This document shows, one piece after another, positions 51,634 to 62,205 of a stretch of DNA of 64,000 bases (position 1 is its first letter; every line of letters begins with the position of its first letter). The notes beneath the pieces are model-generated. The model saw only the letters and a list, made by a program, of their open reading frames with translations, did not search any database and was not told the DNA's origin. Both the position numbers and the translations under genes were made by a program. Location: the NCBI RefSeq assembly GCF_003049575.1, contig NZ_PYWI01000004.1:62001-126000 (forward strand). Direction: 5' to 3'. The stretch is from Lysinibacillus parviboronicapiens (lineage in GTDB: Bacteria; Bacillota; Bacilli; Bacillales_A; Planococcaceae).

Positions 51634-51675
51634 AAAAGGACAACCATCCCTTTGTTAGATGAGGTTGCCCTTTTT
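51634..51675 (+). terminator. Rho-independent terminator
   Basis: AAAAGGACAACC and GGTTGCCCTTTTT form an 11-pair stem with one bulge, just after the Excalibur remnant. The rest of the gap to 51889 holds nothing supportable. Confidence 0.7.
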
Positions 51676-51888
51676 ATTTGTTTAGTAAAAATGGCTGCCT
51701 TTTATATTGTCCTTGGATGAACCCTCGGCTTATAGCTACTATCTTTTTATGGTTGATCACACAATCATCTCTAGGAATGGCCTACTCAGTCTGCTATGGA
51801 AACTCAAAGGTCTTAATCTAACGATTAAAAATCAGTTGTCATCTTATACAACACTTCGAAAAATTGGTAGATGCACGGTGTTTGCCTT

Positions 51889-52707
51889 TTAATCTGCAAA
51901 AAAACTCCCCACTGCTGTGATGGTCGTTGCTAAGTCTTCTCGATAAAGCGGATGTTGTGCGTTTAGGCTATTTATATTGACTTCATTACCGTCCAGGGAA
52001 GCGTGCACATATAGACTGTCTCCAATATACAGTGCGACATGGCCTGGGAAGTACAATAAATCACCTTTTTGCATTTGCGCAAGTGCGATCTCCTTGATTG
52101 GAAAACCCTCAACAATTTTGGCGTCTCGGAAAATCAATACCCCATTTAGCATATATGCCATCGAACATAGCCCCGAGCAATCAATACCCAGCGGCGATTT
52201 CCCACCCCAACGATAGGGTGTTGTTACATAGCTAAGTGCTGTTTGTACTACGTTTTCCCGAAACTCTTGCTCTGATAGACTATTGTCCGCAATCTTTTCA
52301 GTCAGCCATTTTTTGCGTAAATAGCCCCGTTCTCCTGTTGCTAATTGGATGCTAGCCCATTGTGAGTCTAGTGCTTCGTCTTGTAAATCACGCACGATTG
52401 AACCTTTCACAAGTGTTATTAATTTCGAGCTTTGAATGCGAGGATGTTGTAATATATCTGCAAAGCTTTGGCTAATGACATGTGTTGCTTCAAGACGCCA
52501 AGCACTCGTTTTCACATTATCCCGCAGTAAATTCACTTTTCTGCAGTAGCCCTGATACTGATAGGTTGTTTGTACATGTAGCCAGTAGTCATCTAACTCT
52601 TCAATGATTTGCACAGGCATTCCATATAACAACTCATCAATCAGCTCAGACGTTCCATTCGGTTCAGCGTACAGATTAGCTATCATCGATGTGACAATGG
52701 CATTCAT
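51889..52707 (-). CDS. ykfC: YkfC-type NlpC/P60 gamma-D-glutamyl dipeptidyl-peptidase
   Basis: 272 aa. Two N-terminal SH3-like domains (~1-140) precede the NlpC/P60 catalytic domain: Cys in GIDCSGLCSMAY, His in FPGHVALYIG and a third polar residue in YVHASLDG. YkfC enzymes release L-Ala-gamma-D-Glu from wall peptides with a free N-terminal Ala. No signal peptide, so it acts in the cytosol on imported peptides. Last gene of the recycling operon; it overlaps the beta-lactamase-like gene by four bases. Confidence 0.9.
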   Translation of the reverse strand: MNAIVTSMIANLYAEPNGTSELIDELLYGMPVQIIEELDDYWLHVQTTYQYQGYCRKVNLLRDNVKTSAWRLEATHVISQSFADILQHPRIQSSKLITLVKGSIVRDLQDEALDSQWASIQLATGERGYLRKKWLTEKIADNSLSEQEFRENVVQTALSYVTTPYRWGGKSPLGIDCSGLCSMAYMLNGVLIFRDAKIVEGFPIKEIALAQMQKGDLLYFPGHVALYIGDSLYVHASLDGNEVNINSLNAQHPLYREDLATTITAVGSFFAD

Positions 52708-53498
52708 TTTAGCGCCCCTTTCTGTTGTATCAGGTACTCATAAACAACCTTTGAAATGCGACCAATTAGTTGCCTTGCATCCTGATTATTCGTGACCTCT
52801 GTGATAAAAACGCCTATCAGATAATCTTTTGCGTCACTGTAAACAATGCCTACATCATGGTCGACTGTCTCAAGCCCCCCTGTTTTATGGGCGATCGTCA
52901 CATCATCTATTAGATAACGACGGAGTGATTCGTGTACACGCTGGCGACTCAAGATATCAATTGCCAGTGCACTGTACGACGGCATTAATAAATCTTGGTG
53001 ATACATATGCGTAAAAATATGGGTCATATCCCGAGCAGTCGTCACATTATCCACGCCATTTGCCAAGCGTTCAAAGTCCATCATCTTGCGCTGTAAGATG
53101 GTGTGCGTAAGCCCGATTTCACGAAAATAACGATTGAGCACATTCATCCCCATAAAATCAATCAGTACATTGGTTGCTGTATTATCGCTCGTAATAATCA
53201 TCCACACCAATAACTCATAGATGCTAGCCGCTTGCAATTGTTGTTCACTGATACCACTAAAATCGACCCAGTCTTTAGGAGATATCGTCAACACTTGATG
53301 CAACGCTACTTTATTGGTTTGTACATGATGTAACACCGCCAATAGGATGGGCACTTTAATGAGACTTGCACTAGAAAACACATCATCGTATCGCTCACTG
53401 ATGATGATTTCATCTGTGCTTAAATCTTTGACAATCATATGCATTTTGTAGGGACTTTTCTGTAGTAACTGTCGTAGCATTTGCTCCATCCTTTGCAC
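52704..53498 (-). CDS. Class A beta-lactamase-like serine hydrolase, cytosolic
   Basis: 264 aa. The penicilloyl-serine motifs are all present: SxxK in SASLIKVP, SDN in TSDNTATN and KTG in HKTGGLETVDHDVG. There is no signal peptide, so unlike secreted beta-lactamases it should act inside the cell, probably as an esterase or peptidase on cell-wall-derived substrates, in keeping with its place in the operon. GTG 53498 directly follows the TAG of the LD-carboxypeptidase; ATG 53489 is an alternative start. Confidence 0.88.
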   Translation of the reverse strand: MQRMEQMLRQLLQKSPYKMHMIVKDLSTDEIIISERYDDVFSSASLIKVPILLAVLHHVQTNKVALHQVLTISPKDWVDFSGISEQQLQAASIYELLVWMIITSDNTATNVLIDFMGMNVLNRYFREIGLTHTILQRKMMDFERLANGVDNVTTARDMTHIFTHMYHQDLLMPSYSALAIDILSRQRVHESLRRYLIDDVTIAHKTGGLETVDHDVGIVYSDAKDYLIGVFITEVTNNQDARQLIGRISKVVYEYLIQQKGALK

Positions 53499-54431
53499 CT
53501 ACCCTACGATTTTCATCATGTGTGTCTCTGTGTTAACGGTTATTGTTCGCCCTAATGGTAGAGTCATTGTTGGTAAGCAATGACCACAAGTCATATCCAT
53601 TAAGATCGGTTTTTTAAGTGGCACTAAAATTTCATTAAAAATGGTGTGCAGTGATAAGCTATTTTCTGGTTGCTCTGGGTTTTCAGGACCACAATTTGTC
53701 CAAGCACCTAATACTATTCCTGCCACTGCCTCAAGCTTACCAGCTAATTTTAACTGTGTGAGCATGCGATCTATACGTTGTTCGTTTTCATCTATATCCT
53801 CTAGAAATAGAATCTTTCCCTTCGTATCAATTTCATAAGGGGTTCCAAGGGATGCCGTGACTAATGTTAAATTTCCACCGACTAGCCGTCCAGTTGCTTG
53901 TCCTGTGACTAGTGTTGTCATTGACTGTCCTGGTGGATTTTCAAAAGGTAGCCCATTACTTTCATTGGCCATTACATGGTAGATAAAAGAATCCCATGTA
54001 TAATCATCCATACCCGATTGAATAAACTCCGTAGACGGCATCGGCGAATGATATGTGACGAAGTCACATTTTTGATTAAAGACAATATGGAGTGCTGTCA
54101 CATCGCTATAACCTGCAAATACCTTAGGATTCGCTTGTATCATATCGTAATCAAGGTAGGGGAGAATCTTTGTCGCTCCATAGCCACCACGAATACAAAA
54201 AATGCCATCAATATTAGGATCGCGGAACATTTGATTAACTTCAGCGGCACGAAGTTCATCTGCCCCTGCTAAGTAGCCATGTCTTGCCCGACATGTTTCT
54301 CCTACGACTACTTTAAAACCGAGCTTCTCCACACTGTCAATTGCCGGATATAATTTACCAGGCGGTGTTGCACCTGAGGCACTAATTAAGCCAATTGTAT
54401 CGCCTTTTTTTAATGCTTTTGGTATTTTCAT
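53499..54431 (-). CDS. ykfA: LD-carboxypeptidase (S66, YkfA/MccF family)
   Basis: 310 aa. The nucleophile Ser is in GYSDVTALH (~residue 115), preceded by IRGGYGATKILPYLDYD and with the C-terminal His region AGIVLGAWTNCGPEN onward. These enzymes remove the terminal D-Ala from murein tetrapeptides. No signal peptide: a recycling enzyme. It begins four bases after the upstream ATPase gene. Confidence 0.92.
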   Translation of the reverse strand: MKIPKALKKGDTIGLISASGATPPGKLYPAIDSVEKLGFKVVVGETCRARHGYLAGADELRAAEVNQMFRDPNIDGIFCIRGGYGATKILPYLDYDMIQANPKVFAGYSDVTALHIVFNQKCDFVTYHSPMPSTEFIQSGMDDYTWDSFIYHVMANESNGLPFENPPGQSMTTLVTGQATGRLVGGNLTLVTASLGTPYEIDTKGKILFLEDIDENEQRIDRMLTQLKLAGKLEAVAGIVLGAWTNCGPENPEQPENSLSLHTIFNEILVPLKKPILMDMTCGHCLPTMTLPLGRTITVNTETHMMKIVG

Positions 54432-54434
54432 CGG

Positions 54435-55376
54435 TCAACCCCCCATTTTTCGTGTCGTACGGTAATTTTCAATTTCTTGTTCGTTGGCCAGTATGAAATG
54501 ACCCTTCTCTATTTCCACAAACGCTGGTGGCTGTTGGTCATAGCGGTGCTGTGTTGGGTCATAGATTTCAACGATTTTTTCACGCTCCTTATATGGATTT
54601 GGCTCTGGCACAGCCGATAATAATGCACGTGTATACGGATGGATGGGATTGGAAAATAGCGTTTCCGTCTCCGCTAACTCCACAATATTGCCTTTATAAA
54701 TAACTGCTGTACGGTCTGTAATAAAACGTACGATGGATAAATCATGTGCAATGAATAAATACGTTAAGTGATTTTGCTGTTGTAAATTGGCTAACAAGTT
54801 TAACACTTGTGCCCGTATCGACACGTCTAACGCTGAAATTGGTTCGTCCGCAATGATAAACTCTGGCTCCATCACTAATGCACGTGCAATGCCGATACGC
54901 TGGCGCTGACCGCCTGAAAATTCATGTGGAAAACGATTGGCAAATTCGGGTAGTAATCCAACATTCAACAGTGCCTTTCGCACTTTTTGCTGACGGTCTT
55001 CCTCGCTTATAAATTTTTTTGTATTAACGAGACCTTCTGAAATAATATAGTCAACCTTCGCTCGTTCATTGAGTGATGCCATAGGGTCTTGGAAAATCAT
55101 TTGGATTTTCTGTGTAATTTCACGATCCCAGTCCTTTGAGATTTTGCCGTTAATGTTCTTTCCATGGTACAAAATCTGTCCGTCGGTAACTTCATTGATG
55201 CGCATGATGGCACGACCAATCGTTGTTTTCCCTGAGCCTGATTCGCCTACTAATCCAAATGTTTCGCCTTTAAAAATGTCAAAGCTTACATCGTCAATCG
55301 CAACGAATTTGTTTTTCCCTTTTCCAAAGACAATTTTTAAGTTTTTTACGGCCACTAGTACTTCTTTATGCGTCAT
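54435..55376 (-). CDS. Oligopeptide ABC transporter ATP-binding protein (OppF/DppF-like)
   Basis: 313 aa. Walker [10 protein letters not shown], signature [19 protein letters not shown], Walker [14 protein letters not shown], and the C-terminal oligopeptide/dipeptide extension [23 protein letters not shown] 55376 has GGGGAGG ten bases upstream; a longer reading to 55400 lacks a site. It overlaps the OppD-like gene by 11 bases; the two ATPases form a heterodimer on the inner face. Confidence 0.93.
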   Translation of the reverse strand: MTHKEVLVAVKNLKIVFGKGKNKFVAIDDVSFDIFKGETFGLVGESGSGKTTIGRAIMRINEVTDGQILYHGKNINGKISKDWDREITQKIQMIFQDPMASLNERAKVDYIISEGLVNTKKFISEEDRQQKVRKALLNVGLLPEFANRFPHEFSGGQRQRIGIARALVMEPEFIIADEPISALDVSIRAQVLNLLANLQQQNHLTYLFIAHDLSIVRFITDRTAVIYKGNIVELAETETLFSNPIHPYTRALLSAVPEPNPYKEREKIVEIYDPTQHRYDQQPPAFVEIEKGHFILANEQEIENYRTTRKMGG

Positions 55377-56427
55377 TGGCGTGTTGCCTCCCCTCCTCAA
55401 AAAATGCTAGTAATGTTTCAGGAAGCTCTACTTTTGGTGCGCGAGGATCTAGTAGCCACGTTCGTGCATAATGTGTGTTACTCACCTGAAAGAAAGGTGG
55501 TCGCTCCTCATAGTCAATTTTTAATGCGAATGGATTGCGTGGTGCGAACGCATCGCCCTTTATTGCTTTGAACAGATTTGGTGGGGTACCTTTAATGGAA
55601 TAGAGCTGTTGCCCTTTTAAACCGAGCTGTGGTAATGATGAAATCAGTGCCCAAGTGTAAGGGTGTTGGCCATTGAAGAAAACTTCATGTGTAGCACCCA
55701 CTTCGATGACATCACCTGCGTACATAACCGCAATACGATCGGCCACTTTTGCCACAACGCCTAAATCATGTGTAATATAAACGGTGGTTAGCCCATATTT
55801 TTGTTGTAGATTTTTTAATAGCTGCAAAATTTGTGCTTGAATCGTTACATCGAGTGCCGTCGTGGGTTCATCGCAAATTAATATTTTCGGATGACAAGCA
55901 AGGGCAATCGCTATTACAATTCGTTGTCGCATCCCTCCAGAAAATTCGTGAGGGTATTGCTTATAGCGTTTTTCCACATCATAAATACCCACATCAGTTA
56001 GGTATTTAAGTGTTTCTTCATAAGCGGCTTTGCCCTTTAAGCCTTGGTGTAAAACCACACATTCCTCAATTTGTTTACCAATCGTTTTCAGTGGATTTAA
56101 TGATGTCATCGGATCTTGTGTAACCATCGCAATTTCTTTCCCTCGTATTTGCAACCATTCTCGCTCTGTTGTAAACTGCGCTAAATCCCTATCATTATAA
56201 AGAATTCGACCTTGCTCGATGGAACCATTTTTATCGAGCAGACCCATAATGGATTTCACAAGAACCGATTTTCCTGAGCCCGATTCGCCAACAATCGCTA
56301 AGCTTTCACCTTGATATAATTCAAGGGAGATGTCACGAATGGCTGTCAGTACCTGACCTCGAAGTGTAAATTTAATGACTAAGCTTTGAATCGATAAAAT
56401 GCTGGATTTTGTACGTGTTGCTTCCAT
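55366..56427 (-). CDS. Oligopeptide ABC transporter ATP-binding protein (OppD/DppD-like)
   Basis: 353 aa. Walker [10 protein letters not shown], signature [19 protein letters not shown], Walker [14 protein letters not shown], then the OppD extension [18 protein letters not shown]. In many OppD proteins this C-terminus binds an Fe-S cluster; here the cysteines are absent. ATG 56427 has GAGGGGGG six bases upstream. Confidence 0.93.
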   Translation of the reverse strand: MEATRTKSSILSIQSLVIKFTLRGQVLTAIRDISLELYQGESLAIVGESGSGKSVLVKSIMGLLDKNGSIEQGRILYNDRDLAQFTTEREWLQIRGKEIAMVTQDPMTSLNPLKTIGKQIEECVVLHQGLKGKAAYEETLKYLTDVGIYDVEKRYKQYPHEFSGGMRQRIVIAIALACHPKILICDEPTTALDVTIQAQILQLLKNLQQKYGLTTVYITHDLGVVAKVADRIAVMYAGDVIEVGATHEVFFNGQHPYTWALISSLPQLGLKGQQLYSIKGTPPNLFKAIKGDAFAPRNPFALKIDYEERPPFFQVSNTHYARTWLLDPRAPKVELPETLLAFFEEGRQHANDA

Positions 56428-56440
56428 CCTCTTCCCCCCT

Positions 56441-57415
56441 CTAAACATGATTTTTTGGATCTGCTGCATCCGCAAAGGAATTGCCAATTATATAAAAGGC
56501 AATTGTAATCACACTTAACACGATACTCGGGAAAATCAGTTGATATCGTAAATCCACAGACATCATCAAAACACGACCTTCATTGATTAAATTCCCTAAT
56601 GACGGTTCACTGATTGGTAGCCCTAACCCAATATAGGTTAAAAACACTTCTGCACCAATTGCAAAAGGAATTGCGAGGCTCATCCGAAGCATAATGACAG
56701 ATATTAAATAGGGTAATAGATTCTTGACGATAATGCGGTAGTCAGGCGTTCCTAAACATTTAGAGGCTAAGTTATACTCGCGGTCACGTAAAATCACAAT
56801 TTGGTTACGTATGAAGCGGGCCATTTCCACCCAGCCAGTGATACACATAGCAATGATGATGGTCGAAATACTTGGACGTAAAATATAAGACATTAAAATA
56901 AGAACAATCGTTGTCGGAATATTATCCACCACATTATAGAGCTGCGTAATCGGCACTTCTAGCTTACGAGAGAAGCCCCACAGTGTGCCAATTGTAATGC
57001 CAACAATGGCCTCCACCAATGCAACAACACAGCCAATTAGTAATGAGGTACGAGTCCCTGCCCAAATGCGCGACCATAAATCCTGTCCAATTGAGTTAGT
57101 CCCAAACCAAAATTCAGCGTTCGGGGCAATATTGCGCGCTTGTAAGCCTGTTTGGTCATCAAGATAAATTTCAGTTGGTGATTTTTGCTGTGGTAGGTAC
57201 GGTTGCAGGATGGTAAATGCGACGATTAGACAAACCATGACTAATAACAAGACCGCCAAGCGATTTTTCAAAAAGGATTGCCATGTCGAACGCCAGTAAG
57301 AATAATTGGAGTAGGCTGTTTCTTCTGCTTTGCTATCATTTACTTCAGCAAACTGAAACAGCGCTTCACGTGACTTGTCTGAGATATTATTAATTTCTTC
57401 TGTATATATGCTCAT
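56441..57415 (-). CDS. Oligopeptide ABC transporter permease (OppC/DppC-like)
   Basis: 324 aa. A cytoplasmic N-terminus of ~55 residues, then six membrane helices; the permease loop near FIRNQIVILRDREYNLASKC and LGTPDYRIIVKNLLPYLI couples to the ATPases. The ATG overlaps the DppB stop by one base (TAATG). Confidence 0.93.
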   Translation of the reverse strand: MSIYTEEINNISDKSREALFQFAEVNDSKAEETAYSNYSYWRSTWQSFLKNRLAVLLLVMVCLIVAFTILQPYLPQQKSPTEIYLDDQTGLQARNIAPNAEFWFGTNSIGQDLWSRIWAGTRTSLLIGCVVALVEAIVGITIGTLWGFSRKLEVPITQLYNVVDNIPTTIVLILMSYILRPSISTIIIAMCITGWVEMARFIRNQIVILRDREYNLASKCLGTPDYRIIVKNLLPYLISVIMLRMSLAIPFAIGAEVFLTYIGLGLPISEPSLGNLINEGRVLMMSVDLRYQLIFPSIVLSVITIAFYIIGNSFADAADPKNHV

Positions 57416-58359
57416 TAGCGTACACTCTCCCCTTTTCCTAATTTGATACGTGGATCAACAAGTGCCATGGCGATATCCCCTAAAATCAGACCGATGATTC
57501 CTAGTGATGAGAAAACGAGAACAAGTCCTTGGACTATGGTATTATCCTGTCGTTGGATAGCATCAACGAGTAAGCCCCCCATCCCTGGTATGGAATATAA
57601 GGATTCAATATAAATAGAGCCTGTAATGGTAAATAGAATGGTTGCAGGTAAGTACTGCGCCATCGGTATGAAGGCATTTCTTAAGACATGACTAAACATT
57701 AATGTACGCTCTTTCACGCCTTTTGCCCGTGCTAGCTTAATATAGTCCTTATTTAGTTCATCGACCATATAACGACGCATCCACATTGCATAGGAGGCAG
57801 TCGGTGCGAGAGCCATTGACACCAGTGGTAATATCCAAGTAATTGGCCTATATTCATCAAATAGCATTGGCAAACGGAAAATTTCTGTCACATACATTTG
57901 AATCACTAAATAGTACACGGCCGCTGGAACAGCAACGACGAAGACAATGTATCCGGTTCCTAAACGATCAAGCCAGCGTCCTTTCATGTGTGCCATTAAA
58001 ATCCCAAGTGGTACACCGATAATTAGGGATAGGGCAACGGCACCTAGCCCAAACAGTAACGAATAGATGATTTTATCTGCAATGATCGTGACAACCGGTA
58101 CATCTGTACGATAGGTAACTGATTTGCCCAGATCTCCTTGCAATAAGTTTGTATAAAAATTCCCTAATTGAACAAGCAATGGGTCCCTTAGACCTAAATT
58201 ACTTAAATACACCTCCTGTTGAGCAGGGGACATTTTATCTGCCGCAGCGCCTAAATAACCTTCTTCAGGCATTAAACGTAGTAATGAAAAAACAATCGTG
58301 ATAATGATAAAGAGAGTGATGATTGATTGTAACAACCGTTTTCCGATATACCACAACAT
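57415..58359 (-). CDS. Oligopeptide ABC transporter permease (OppB/DppB-like)
   Basis: 314 aa. Six membrane helices; N-terminal MLWYIGKRLLQSIITLFIII and the coupling loop DYIKLARAKGVKERTLMFSH followed by VLRNAFIPM are typical. Forms the channel with the OppC-like partner. It lies 111 bases downstream of the binding-protein gene. Confidence 0.93.
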   Translation of the reverse strand: MLWYIGKRLLQSIITLFIIITIVFSLLRLMPEEGYLGAAADKMSPAQQEVYLSNLGLRDPLLVQLGNFYTNLLQGDLGKSVTYRTDVPVVTIIADKIIYSLLFGLGAVALSLIIGVPLGILMAHMKGRWLDRLGTGYIVFVVAVPAAVYYLVIQMYVTEIFRLPMLFDEYRPITWILPLVSMALAPTASYAMWMRRYMVDELNKDYIKLARAKGVKERTLMFSHVLRNAFIPMAQYLPATILFTITGSIYIESLYSIPGMGGLLVDAIQRQDNTIVQGLVLVFSSLGIIGLILGDIAMALVDPRIKLGKGESVR

Positions 58360-58470
58360 CGTTTATTCCTCCCTACAGACTAGATTCGAGAAAGAATGAA
58401 GGAGATGCCGACTAATCTCTTTCGGTCATCTCCTTCATCATGAAAACTTTGCAATGATTATCTCAAGCGC

Positions 58471-60294
58471 TTATTTTGTTGCATTGACTAAAGCCTCAGC
58501 ACGTTCTTGCTCCCACTTTGCTAAAGCTTCCTTGAACTCATCATTACTCATGGGCTTGTCTAGAACTTGTTGGCCTTTGAATTTTTCAGATGTTACACCA
58601 AATGGTGAGTACTGTGCTTCAAATGGGTTTAATTTGGAAGCGACATACCCACTACCACCTACTGCATAAGGAATGACGAATGCTTCTTCAATTAAGAAAC
58701 TTTCTGCTCTTGCAAATAGATCATAACGTTCAGCTGTATCAATAGTTGCTTTCGCCTCATCAATTAAATTTTGATAGGTCGTTTTTCCATTGGCTTCTTT
58801 ATAGCCCTCTGCTAATTCTGGTTTATTATACGTACCATCTACACTGAAAGGTTCTGTGTATGTCGATGGATCGGCATAGTCTGGACCCCAGTTCGCTTCC
58901 AGTAATGCAAATTTACCTGGGCGACGTACTTCTGATAAGAAGCCTGTTGAAGGGCCTGCCTCAACGATAATATCGACATAATCAGCACCTAATAATTTTT
59001 CGATTTGCTGTTCAATTACTTGCGTACGGTTTGCCCAATCAGGACTGCCAGAGTTATATGGCATTAATACTTTCACTGGGAATGTCGCTTTCCCTTCAAG
59101 AGTTGCTTTTGCCTTTTCCTTAAATTCTAGTGCTAAATCTTTGTTAAAGGAATCGCTACTTGTAATAGGCTCTAATGGCGCTAAAAGTGTATAATCGACC
59201 CCTGCAACATCCACAAAATTTCGCGGTGTAACCGTATTACTTAGCATGTCTTGTGGGTTGTATGGCTCCACTGTTAGCATGGCTGAGACACGGTCAAGCG
59301 CATGATAAAGTGATTTACGGAAGTCCTTATTATTAACTGCGATTTTCCAGTTTTCTGGCTCATACTCGGCATCGAATTGTGGGTCAAAGTTTAACGCATA
59401 GAAATACGTATAGAAATTATTTTGAGTTTGACGAACCTGCGATTTTTTCTTGTCATCATTAAACCATTCATCAATGATAGAGGTCGGAATGCTGGCCGAA
59501 TCTACTTCACCACGCAAGAATAGTTCTGGCGCTACTGTTGCGGCTTCTTTGTTATATTTATAGCGTATACGGTCAATCAGTACATTTTCTTGATCCCAAT
59601 ACGTATCGTTTTTCACAAGCACACGCTCATTTTGAGGCTCGAACTTGTCCAATATATACGCACCGTTATAAAGGAAATCTTCACGTGTTGTCCCGAACTT
59701 TTCGCCTTTTTCAACTAAAAACTCACCATTAACTGGGAAGAAGCATACGTAGTTCAGCATAGAGAGGAAATAGGGTGTAGGTGCTTCTAAAGTATACTCT
59801 ACTGTATGTTTATCTGTTGCCTTTATACCAACTTTTGAGAAATCTGTCATATCACCGTTATAGAACGCTTCACCATTTTTCACAACGGTCGCACTCCAGA
59901 CAGTTGACGATTCATTTTTTGCATCAAGTACATAGTTTAAGCCATCCACAAAATCTTGCGCTACTAAATCTGCATATTCTTTACCGTCATGTGTAACCCA
60001 TTTCACGTCATCTCGAAGCTTAAATGTCCACACAGTTGCATCTTCATTTGAAGTCCATTCTTTTGCTAAGCCTGGTTGTACGACACCATACTTATCATAT
60101 TCAATCAATCCGTCGACTAAGTTAGCCGCAACAGCAAACTCATTGGTTTCAGAAGTTTTTAAATAGTTTAAGGTTTTAATTTCTCCTGAATAAACAACTC
60201 GGTATTCTGATTTTTTTTCATCAGAGGAATCATTACTGCAAGCTGTACAAAGTAATGCGATAAGACACACTAAAAGAAACCAATACTTTTTCAT
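58471..60294 (-). CDS. Peptide-binding lipoprotein (OppA/DppE family)
   Basis: 607 aa. The signal MKKYWFLLVCLIALLCTAC ends in the lipobox CTAC, so it is tethered outside the membrane. The SBP_bac_5 domain fills the rest, with AKEWTSNEDATVWTFKLRDD at the start of lobe I. Neighbouring enzymes suggest the ligands are murein di- to tetrapeptides rather than general nutrients. The gene order (binding protein, two permeases, two ATPases) is a complete importer. Confidence 0.93.
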   Translation of the reverse strand: MKKYWFLLVCLIALLCTACSNDSSDEKKSEYRVVYSGEIKTLNYLKTSETNEFAVAANLVDGLIEYDKYGVVQPGLAKEWTSNEDATVWTFKLRDDVKWVTHDGKEYADLVAQDFVDGLNYVLDAKNESSTVWSATVVKNGEAFYNGDMTDFSKVGIKATDKHTVEYTLEAPTPYFLSMLNYVCFFPVNGEFLVEKGEKFGTTREDFLYNGAYILDKFEPQNERVLVKNDTYWDQENVLIDRIRYKYNKEAATVAPELFLRGEVDSASIPTSIIDEWFNDDKKKSQVRQTQNNFYTYFYALNFDPQFDAEYEPENWKIAVNNKDFRKSLYHALDRVSAMLTVEPYNPQDMLSNTVTPRNFVDVAGVDYTLLAPLEPITSSDSFNKDLALEFKEKAKATLEGKATFPVKVLMPYNSGSPDWANRTQVIEQQIEKLLGADYVDIIVEAGPSTGFLSEVRRPGKFALLEANWGPDYADPSTYTEPFSVDGTYNKPELAEGYKEANGKTTYQNLIDEAKATIDTAERYDLFARAESFLIEEAFVIPYAVGGSGYVASKLNPFEAQYSPFGVTSEKFKGQQVLDKPMSNDEFKEALAKWEQERAEALVNATK

Positions 60295-60319
60295 AAAAAG
60301 CCTCCCCCTAGCAATCTTT

Positions 60320-61387
60320 TTATATGGAAAATCCTAGTCCAACTGCATCCGTCATTGTAATGCGAGCGTTGTCAAAATCTGGACCACCTGTAATAGGATC
60401 TTTCAAACATAAACTTGGTCCGTCTAGATCAACCATTGTTATATTTTTTTGTGATGCCGCAAAATGAGCTGCCGCACTTACGCTAATTTTTGTTTCCAAC
60501 ATGCAACCAATCATACAGGGAATGTCATTTGCCTCTGCAATGTGGCAAATCTTCTGTGCTTGATGGATACCACCTGTTTTCATGAGTTTGATATTAATGA
60601 GATCAGCTGCTCGCTTTTCGATAATCGTCAACGCATCTTTGGCAGAGAAAACACTTTCATCTGCCAAAATATTCGTGAATGTATTGGCTGTCACATACTG
60701 CATACCAGCCAAATCATGATAATGCACAGGCTGCTCCACTAATTCTATATTTGTGCCTGCATCCTCAAGTGCACCAATAATTCGCACCGCTTGCTTTGGC
60801 GTCCAACCTTGATTGGCGTCCACACGTAATGTAATGTGTTGTCCTACTGCTTGTCGTATGGCCACAACGCGCTCGACATCGCCAATCGGATCTTTACCAA
60901 CTTTCACCTTAAGAATTTGAAATCCACGGGCTACGGCAGCTACACTATCCTTCACCATTTGTTCTGTATTATTGACACTGATTGTAATGTCAGTCACTAG
61001 CTCCTTGCGGTAACCACCTAATAATTTATACAATGGCGCTCGATAGTGCTGTGCAAATAAATCATAAATCGCCATATCCACCGCAGCTTTAGCACTGGTA
61101 TTTTGATAAATGCTTGTCTCTAATCGTTGCATCATGTGCGCAAGTTCCTCTATATCCAGCCCGGTTATGGCAGGCTTAATATAATGTTCGATGGCATGTG
61201 TCATCGAGCCTAGTGTTTCACCCGTAATGACTGCTGTTGGTGCCGCTTCGCCAATGCCGACTTGTCCATTATCGCTAGACACATAGACAGCAATATTATG
61301 AATACTGTGCACTGTGCGAAGCGCTGTTTTAAATGGCGTGATGAGTGGTGCCTCCACTTTCGCAACCCTGATATCTTTAATTTTCAT
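60320..61387 (-). CDS. ykfB: L-Ala-D/L-Glu epimerase (dipeptide epimerase)
   Basis: 355 aa. Enolase-superfamily, MLE subgroup. The KxK motif is in ILKVKVGKD; metal ligands are in LRVDANQGW, ELVEQPV and ILADESVF; the opposite catalytic Lys is in INIKLMKTGG. It epimerises L-Ala-D-Glu to L-Ala-L-Glu so that ordinary peptidases can use it. It lies 23 bases downstream of the dppA-like gene. Confidence 0.92.
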   Translation of the reverse strand: MKIKDIRVAKVEAPLITPFKTALRTVHSIHNIAVYVSSDNGQVGIGEAAPTAVITGETLGSMTHAIEHYIKPAITGLDIEELAHMMQRLETSIYQNTSAKAAVDMAIYDLFAQHYRAPLYKLLGGYRKELVTDITISVNNTEQMVKDSVAAVARGFQILKVKVGKDPIGDVERVVAIRQAVGQHITLRVDANQGWTPKQAVRIIGALEDAGTNIELVEQPVHYHDLAGMQYVTANTFTNILADESVFSAKDALTIIEKRAADLINIKLMKTGGIHQAQKICHIAEANDIPCMIGCMLETKISVSAAAHFAASQKNITMVDLDGPSLCLKDPITGGPDFDNARITMTDAVGLGFSI

Positions 61388-61410
61388 CCATGCACCTACT
61401 ATCTTTTGGC

Positions 61411-62205
61411 TTATGTTAGGAACTGTAAAAGGCGTAGCACTTCAAAAAAATCATCCGTCACGAATTCCACTGTATTATGCGCTTTAAATGTTGCATTCGG
61501 ATAAAATGAATTACGATAGGCACGTGTATGGTCCCGGTAAATAATTTCTACCACAAAGCGCTCAGGCAATGTCACTTGTAAAGCCTCTCGCTCCACTTTC
61601 ATCGATGTTGCAACAAGGCGTTTTGTTTCTTTAAGTGTTAGCTGTGGGCTCACGCTAATCGTTGCATTGCCAACCCCCTCTTTCGTGGCAAATGTAACAA
61701 TGTTAGCATTGAGCGTTTGAATCTCTTCCGTTAGCCCCATATCCCCACTCACAAACGAAACTGGCACGCCATGAAGAGCAGCCGCATACGTATTAATTAA
61801 AAATTCACTAGCATACTCACCATTTATCTTCACATCAGCAAAGACACAAAGCGTATGTGCTAATGGGTTTCGCGCACTTCCTCCTTTGCTGTGATACCCG
61901 ATGAAAATGGCACGGTTAAAGCTGTTATCTAGCCCTGCCACCATACACATTGGTTCATATGTCCAGCCTCGAATGACCTTGCAATTCACAGGTAGATTGG
62001 AAATATCCAGATTACGTGCTGAGTCGTGCGCATCCTTGAGTAAAATCTCTGTCGCTCCACCAAGTATAGCGCCCTCTATGGCAGCCTCTACTTCCTTTGT
62101 CATTTGCTTGCGAAAAAATTCATTATCCGGCGCATTGAGCTCCGTTTCACTCCATGATGTTGTACCCGTAATTCCTTCAATATCTGCACTTATATATACC
62201 TTCAT
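61411..62205 (-). CDS. dppA: D-aminopeptidase (M55, DppA family)
   Basis: 264 aa, the DppA length. The metal ligands Asp8 and Glu10 lie in MKVYISADIEGITG; further conserved blocks are LKDAHDSARNLD, FIGYHSKGG and LAHTLC. In Bacillus subtilis DppA is a self-compartmentalising zinc D-aminopeptidase made under nutrient limitation with the dpp importer. It releases D-Ala from D-Ala-D-Ala or D-Ala-Gly type peptides. It overlaps the VanX-like gene by four bases. Confidence 0.93.
   Translation of the reverse strand: MKVYISADIEGITGTTSWSETELNAPDNEFFRKQMTKEVEAAIEGAILGGATEILLKDAHDSARNLDISNLPVNCKVIRGWTYEPMCMVAGLDNSFNRAIFIGYHSKGGSARNPLAHTLCVFADVKINGEYASEFLINTYAAALHGVPVSFVSGDMGLTEEIQTLNANIVTFATKEGVGNATISVSPQLTLKETKRLVATSMKVEREALQVTLPERFVVEIIYRDHTRAYRNSFYPNATFKAHNTVEFVTDDFFEVLRLLQFLT

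Noticed and set aside
51707-51892. 61-codon plus-strand ORF next to ykfC
   Set aside because: No ribosome site, no recognisable domain, and it overlaps the end of the ykfC gene on the other strand.
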